Shown piece by piece: positions 13,546 to 16,957 of a stretch of 16,957 bases of DNA. The notes under the pieces are model-generated. The model searched no databases. It worked only from the letters and a program-made list of their open reading frames with translations, and was not told the origin of the DNA. Numbering within the stretch: position 1 is the stretch's first letter; each line of letters opens with the position of its first letter. The stretch is from contig DVLW01000069.1 of the NCBI GenBank assembly GCA_018715285.1, forward strand, positions 1-16,957. Reading direction: 5' to 3'. This DNA is from Candidatus Faecivivens stercoripullorum (GTDB lineage Bacteria; Bacillota; Clostridia; Oscillospirales; Ruminococcaceae). Position numbers and translations under genes: made by a program.

Positions 13546-14466
13546 TCACTTTACAACACGGATACGCGGGTCGACCAGACCGTAGATCAGGTCAAAGATA
13601 AAGTTCGCCCCAACGACAAAGATACCAAAGAATACCGTCAGTCCAAGCGTCATGGTATAGTCCAGACTGGTGACCGACTTGACAAAATGGGCACCGATTC
13701 CCGGAATCGTGAAGATCTGCTCAACGACAAACGAACCCATCAGAATGCTGACAATTTCCATACCGAGGTTGGGAATCAGCGGAATAATCGCGTTGCGGAT
13801 CTGGTGCCGCCAGATAATCATCGGAGAAGAAAGTCCTTTTGCCTTAGCGGTCTTGACATAGTCTTCCGAAATGACTTCCAGCATCAGCGTCCGCATCGTA
13901 CGGGTACGTCCGGCAATACTGCCGAAACTCAGCGTCAGGGTCGGCAGGATGGTGTATGCAAAGCTCTTCCACTGTGCAACCGGCAGCAATTCCAGTTTGA
14001 TTGCGAAGACATACTGCAAAAGCGATGCAACGATAAATACCGGCACCGATACGCCCAGTACCGCAAATCCGACCAGAATATAATCCAGCGGTTTGCCGCG
14101 CTTATGAGCGGCGATAATACCAAACAGAATGCCCAGCGGCAGCGACAGAAAATATGCCTGCAATCCCAGCTGTGCCGAAACCGGGAAGGTCTCGGCGATA
14201 ATCCCGTTGACCGACTGTCCGGCATATTTGAGCGAATAGCCAAAGTCAAAGTGCAGCAGGTTCCACATGAAGGTGGCGTACTGTTCCATAATCGGACGGT
14301 TCAGCCCGTAATAGTCCATCAGCTGGTCTACGACATCAGCCGGAAGTACCTGTGAACTGGTGAAGGGGTTGCCCGGCAGCAGCCGAAGCAGGAAAAAGCT
14401 GGCTGTGGCAATGACCCAGATGGTCACAAGTGAAATCGCCAGCCGTCGAAGGATGTATTTAACCAT
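13546..14466 (-). CDS. oppB: Oligopeptide ABC transporter permease OppB
   Basis: The 306-residue permease begins with MVKYILRRLAISLVTIW, typical of OppB/DppB, followed by LLPGNPF and the long extracellular loop, then five further membrane segments. The contact loop is EDYVKTAKAKGLSSPMIIWRH. The protein ends LVDPRIRVVK, a family hallmark. The Shine-Dalgarno-like AAGGAAAGGG is rather far (about 14 bases) from the ATG, so translation may be weaker than for the SBP gene upstream. A hairpin lies between it and the SBP gene. Confidence 0.94.
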   Translation of the reverse strand: MVKYILRRLAISLVTIWVIATASFFLLRLLPGNPFTSSQVLPADVVDQLMDYYGLNRPIMEQYATFMWNLLHFDFGYSLKYAGQSVNGIIAETFPVSAQLGLQAYFLSLPLGILFGIIAAHKRGKPLDYILVGFAVLGVSVPVFIVASLLQYVFAIKLELLPVAQWKSFAYTILPTLTLSFGSIAGRTRTMRTLMLEVISEDYVKTAKAKGLSSPMIIWRHQIRNAIIPLIPNLGMEIVSILMGSFVVEQIFTIPGIGAHFVKSVTSLDYTMTLGLTVFFGIFVVGANFIFDLIYGLVDPRIRVVK

Positions 14467-14514
14467 AAGAGAGGTTCAGCCCTTTCCTTTATGACAAAAA
14501 ACGGTAAAACAAGA

Positions 14515-14547
14515 GGCAGACGCCCGCCATTGCGGCAGGCGCCTGCC
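14515..14547 (-). terminator. Intercistronic hairpin between the SBP gene and oppB (partial terminator or mRNA stabiliser)
   Basis: On the minus strand GGCAGGCGC pairs with GCGTCTGCC (one G-U), extended by CCGC/GCGG around an AATG loop, and is followed by TCTTGTTTT. A leaky hairpin here would keep SBP mRNA more abundant than permease mRNA, a common layout in binding-protein operons. Confidence 0.65.
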
Positions 14548-14603
14548 ATCGTACACTGTTTGAATGGTCAGATAACCTGTTTAGTTTACAGACGCTGCCC
14601 GGA

Positions 14604-16316
14604 TTATTTATTGATTTGCAGCTCGTTGATCTGGAAGCCGGAACCAAAGGTGGGCATATAGAACCCATCCACATAATCCTGTACAGCGTAAGTGGTGGTC
14701 AGCGCGTAGAACGGAACGATGCTGCTTCCGGTGACCAGCAGCTGTTCAGCCTGCTGAATCAGCTCAAAGCGGGTTGCTTCGTCGGTTTCAGTCTGGAGCT
14801 GTGCGACAATCTCATCATATTCCGGGCAGTTCCAGATACCGTTGTTGTAGTCGCCGCCGGTGACATAATTCTCCAGAGAGTCTTCCAGAGAAAGCGAAGC
14901 GGACAGGCTGATGGCAAAGATATCATAGTCGTTGGACATATACATACCGATTGCGGTACCAATGGGGTACTGGTCCAGCTGAATCGAGGTGATACCCAGA
15001 TTCTGTTTCCACTGGTCGATGATGGCTTCACACATCAGTTTCTGTCTGTCAGCATCCCAGGTGACAAAGTTCATTTCCGGCAGTTCTTCAACCGAGCTGT
15101 AGCCCAGTTCCTCGAGTGCGAGATCAAGGTATTCCTGCGCCTTTTCGACGTCACCTTCAACAGGCGGGCAGTCAATCGGGTATTCATCAACATAGCTGCC
15201 ACCGTTCAGGCCATCGTATACCGGAATCATCAGACGGGAATACGGCTGCATCATCGGGTCGATTGCCGCCATGATCGAGCTGCGGTCGAGCGCGTAGTTC
15301 AGAGCCAGACGGAAGTTGTCATTGGCCATGACGCGGTCGCCTTCGGTTTCGTCCGCACCTGCATTGAACCACAGGTACATCAGACCGTCGCCGCCAGACT
15401 GGGTGGTGGTGTAATCTGCCAGCAGATCACGGTACTGTGCGGGAACGCTTGCGATTGCGTCAACTTCGCCCGCTTCAAACATCGAATAGATGGTATTTGC
15501 ATCGTCAACTTTCAGCAGGGTGACCGTCTCAACCGGGAAGGACTCGTCTGCATTCCAGTATTCCGGGTTCTTGGTGAAGGTCAGCGAAGAATCCAGCTTC
15601 CACTCGGTCAGGACATACGGACCGGAGTACTGCATCGTATCAACCGAAGAACCGAGCTTTTCGCCCTGTGCTTCGACAAAGTCCTGCTGCAGCGGATAAA
15701 GACCGGAAGTTGCCAGCGTCAGAATAAAGATATCATCGGGTGTTTCCAGCGTGATTTCCAGATTCTGGTCATCGATAACCTTGACGCCGACGTCATCCCA
15801 GCTGCCTTCGCCGCTGTTGTAAGCCATCGCTCCGACAACATTTTCATAGGTCGAAGCGGAAGGAGAACCCATCTCGGGGTTCAGCGCACACTGGATGGAA
15901 TAAGCAAACTGTTCAGCAGTGATCGGTGTGCCGTCCGACCAGTTTGCTTCACGCAGATGGAAATTATAGACAAGGCCGTCATCCGAAACGGTATATTCGT
16001 CACAGATTTCATTATATACCTCGTCGCGGTAATAACGGAACAGGCCCGACTGCAGCAGGTAAAAAGTATTGCCGTCATCGGTGCTCTGGGAAAGAATCGG
16101 GTTAAGGGTTACAGGGTTGCCGCCGATAAAGGTAAAGGTGCTTCCATCACCAGAAGTGGTCTGGGATTCGCCTGAGGCGTCTTCCGAAGCGGTGCTTTCC
16201 GAGGCAGCAGTGCTGTCAGAACCGGCGGTAAACTCGTCGGTGGTGTAGGTGCCGCATCCGGACAGAGCACTCACGGTGAGGATGCCGGAAAGCAGAGCGG
16301 CAAGGATCTTTTTCAT
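14604..16316 (-). CDS. oppA: Oligopeptide-binding lipoprotein (ABC transporter substrate-binding protein, SBP family 5)
   Basis: The 570-residue protein has a lipoprotein signal peptide with lipobox LSGC (Cys21), a Ser/Thr/Glu/Gly-rich linker (about 22-60), and the SBP_bac_5 domain. Family landmarks are NPVTLNPILSQS, YNFHLREANWSDGTPITAEQFAYS (parts of residues about 110-135), and FRLALNYALDRSSIMA. It should sit on the outer face of the membrane and hand peptides to OppBC. Family 5 also includes nickel and glycan binders, but OppD/OppF with two permeases and the adjoining peptidase favour peptides. The start has AAGGAGG at good spacing. It is first in the operon, about 100 bases after the transcription start and operator. 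Specificity cannot be read from sequence. Confidence 0.92.
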   Translation of the reverse strand: MKKILAALLSGILTVSALSGCGTYTTDEFTAGSDSTAASESTASEDASGESQTTSGDGSTFTFIGGNPVTLNPILSQSTDDGNTFYLLQSGLFRYYRDEVYNEICDEYTVSDDGLVYNFHLREANWSDGTPITAEQFAYSIQCALNPEMGSPSASTYENVVGAMAYNSGEGSWDDVGVKVIDDQNLEITLETPDDIFILTLATSGLYPLQQDFVEAQGEKLGSSVDTMQYSGPYVLTEWKLDSSLTFTKNPEYWNADESFPVETVTLLKVDDANTIYSMFEAGEVDAIASVPAQYRDLLADYTTTQSGGDGLMYLWFNAGADETEGDRVMANDNFRLALNYALDRSSIMAAIDPMMQPYSRLMIPVYDGLNGGSYVDEYPIDCPPVEGDVEKAQEYLDLALEELGYSSVEELPEMNFVTWDADRQKLMCEAIIDQWKQNLGITSIQLDQYPIGTAIGMYMSNDYDIFAISLSASLSLEDSLENYVTGGDYNNGIWNCPEYDEIVAQLQTETDEATRFELIQQAEQLLVTGSSIVPFYALTTTYAVQDYVDGFYMPTFGSGFQINELQINK

Positions 16317-16408
16317 GTGGACTCCTCCTTAATAATCATATCAGTTCAGGAATTTTTTGTGTCATCGATTTCAATCGTAAAAGCGAACAGATAACATTCT
16401 CCTTATTA

Positions 16409-16421
16409 CTGATAATATCAG
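16409..16421. promoter_or_regulatory. Operator copy 2 (same 13-bp palindrome), opp operon promoter
   Basis: On the minus strand this reads CTGATATTATCAG, identical to 5561-5573. It begins 5 bases after the -10 box of the opp promoter and covers the expected transcription start. A weaker relative, CTGATATGATTAT, lies at 16331-16343 on the minus strand close to the ribosome binding site. Confidence 0.72.
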
Positions 16422-16426
16422 AAGTA

Positions 16427-16455
16427 ATATTAACATTTTTGCGGAATTTTGTCAA
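16427..16455 (-). promoter_or_regulatory. Promoter of the opp-patB-like operon
   Basis: On the minus strand a consensus TTGACA (16455-16450) and TAATAT (16432-16427) are 17 bp apart. The inferred start near 16419 falls inside the operator. The leader is about 100 bases. The segment AAATGTTAATATT resembles the tldDE promoter. Confidence 0.82.
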
Positions 16456-16601
16456 TACTCAGTATCCCCAAAACAGGCATAATTTTGCAAATTTATTCGA
16501 TTTTTCATCGGTGGCATACAGTTGTCTTTGCAAGATAAATTGGATATACATTCATCCCACTTTTTCATTTTAAGAAAATTTTCAGCAGATTGAAATACCT
16601 G

Positions 16602-16630
16602 TTGACAGAATGATTTTGATTGTGTATCAT
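16602..16630 (+). promoter_or_regulatory. Candidate upstream promoter of the glycoside hydrolase gene
   Basis: TTGACA (16602-16607) and TATCAT (16625-16630) are spaced 17 bp. It points right, about 270 bp before the gene start at 16901. Nothing else recognisable lies between 16460 and 16600, which is AT-rich. Confidence 0.55.
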
Positions 16631-16790
16631 ATATGCGTACAGTTTTGAAGGAAATGAATTTTCTGGAAAAATTGCGTAGAATACGGAAATTTTCAAAAAT
16701 AATATTCCTGTATTTATGAAAGGATGATACGCCTAGAAAAGAAAAGTGTTTTCCTATAAAATACAACTTTCTTTTAGCGGATATCACTCT

Positions 16791-16846
16791 CAATTGTGCA
16801 CCATTTGCCGGAACAGTATATACCGGCATTTAAAAATGGACAATTG
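16791..16846. promoter_or_regulatory. Nested dyad symmetry around a second candidate promoter
   Basis: CAATTG, CCATTT and GCCGG on the left are mirrored by CCGGC, AAATGG and CAATTG on the right, centred near 16817. Inside lies TTGTGC (16794-16799), 17 bp, TATATA (16817-16822), a weaker promoter closer to the gene at 16901. It could be a regulator site or form a hairpin in transcripts from the upstream promoter. Confidence 0.45.
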
Positions 16847-16859
16847 ATATGAAAAAAAT

Positions 16860-16878
16860 TCCGGGAAGCGGTTTCCAC
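16860..16878. promoter_or_regulatory. LacI-type operator candidate before the glycoside hydrolase gene
   Basis: GGAAGCGGTTTCC (16864-16876) is a palindrome with a CG near the centre and one broken pair, like sites of LacI/CcpA-family sugar repressors. It does not match the cre consensus well. It sits 25 bp before the start codon. Confidence 0.3.
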
Positions 16879-16900
16879 GGTATGAAAGGATGGTTTTATT

Positions 16901-16957
16901 ATGGTAAAGACAATTTCTCTCGGCGGAGAATGGCGTTTTTCGCAGTGCGGCAAAGAA
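16901..16957 (+). CDS. N-terminus of a probable glycoside hydrolase family 2 enzyme (cut by right edge)
   Basis: Nineteen codons are visible, MVKTISLGGEWRFSQCGKE. The pattern LxGEWRF at the N-terminus is typical of the sugar-binding domain that opens beta-mannosidase, beta-galactosidase and beta-glucuronidase proteins of family 2. AAAGGATGG lies 8-16 bases upstream as ribosome binding site. A competing frame from an ATG at 16849 is also open to the edge but has no ribosome binding site. The substrate cannot be told from 19 residues, and the family call rests on this short motif only. Confidence 0.6.
   Translation, partial: MVKTISLGGEWRFSQCGKE

Noticed and set aside
14616..16175. 519-codon open frame antisense to the binding-protein gene
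   Set aside because: It is a mirror of a clear SBP family 5 gene with signal peptide and RBS. The antisense product has no recognisable domain or ribosome binding site; long antisense frames are expected from codon bias here.
16452..16829. 125-codon minus-strand frame in the AT-rich intergenic region
   Set aside because: No ribosome binding site, no recognisable domain, and it crosses both candidate promoters and the dyad region. It also ends inside the opp -35 box.
16860..16878. Catabolite-responsive element (cre) for CcpA
   Set aside because: The palindrome has a CG core but fails the consensus at several fixed positions, so it is reported only as a LacI-type candidate.
16849..16957. Alternative frame MKKIPGSGFHG... 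to the right edge
   Set aside because: No ribosome binding site, whereas the frame from 16901 has one and gives a family 2 glycoside hydrolase-like N-terminus.

Overview
The window looks like chromosomal DNA of a low-to-mid GC Firmicute, most likely a gut anaerobe of the Clostridia (Oscillospiraceae/Ruminococcaceae type). The basis is AGGAGG ribosome binding sites before almost every gene, TTGACA-17-TATAAT promoters, lipobox lipoproteins, U-tract terminators and tRNA genes with encoded CCA. This is inferred from style, not from a database match. No phage, insertion sequence, CRISPR array or rRNA was seen.

Left third (1-5500): the possible tail of a gene cut by the left edge; a minus-strand nucleotidyltransferase-fold protein; a plus-strand lipoprotein of unknown function; a minus-strand PTPS/QueD-family protein with a C-terminal zinc ribbon, no usual catalytic residue and a palindrome-rich leader; two tRNA-Val genes (GAC, CAC) with a terminator-like hairpin between them; then a plus-strand pair made of a membrane GGDEF diguanylate cyclase and an L-2-amino-thiazoline-4-carboxylate hydrolase-family protein.

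Centre and right (5500-16460): this is the most interesting part. A plus-strand tldD-tldE pair and a GntR/FCD regulator converge on a minus-strand operon encoding oligopeptide-binding protein, OppB, OppC, OppD, OppF and a MalY/PatB-type PLP C-S lyase/aminotransferase. The same 13-bp palindrome (CTGATATTATCAG) lies just downstream of the -10 box of both the tldDE promoter and the opp promoter, about 10.8 kb apart. A one-mismatch version of its 11-bp core overlaps the -10 box of the regulator promoter. I infer one local regulon repressed by the GntR protein: peptide uptake (Opp), peptide cleavage (TldDE zinc protease) and beta-elimination or transamination of a released amino acid (PatB-like). 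Uptake and breakdown of modified, perhaps cysteine-S-conjugated, peptides is a testable hypothesis.

Right edge (16460-16957): an AT-rich intergenic region with two candidate promoters and strong dyad symmetry precedes the first 19 codons of a gene that looks like a family 2 glycoside hydrolase.
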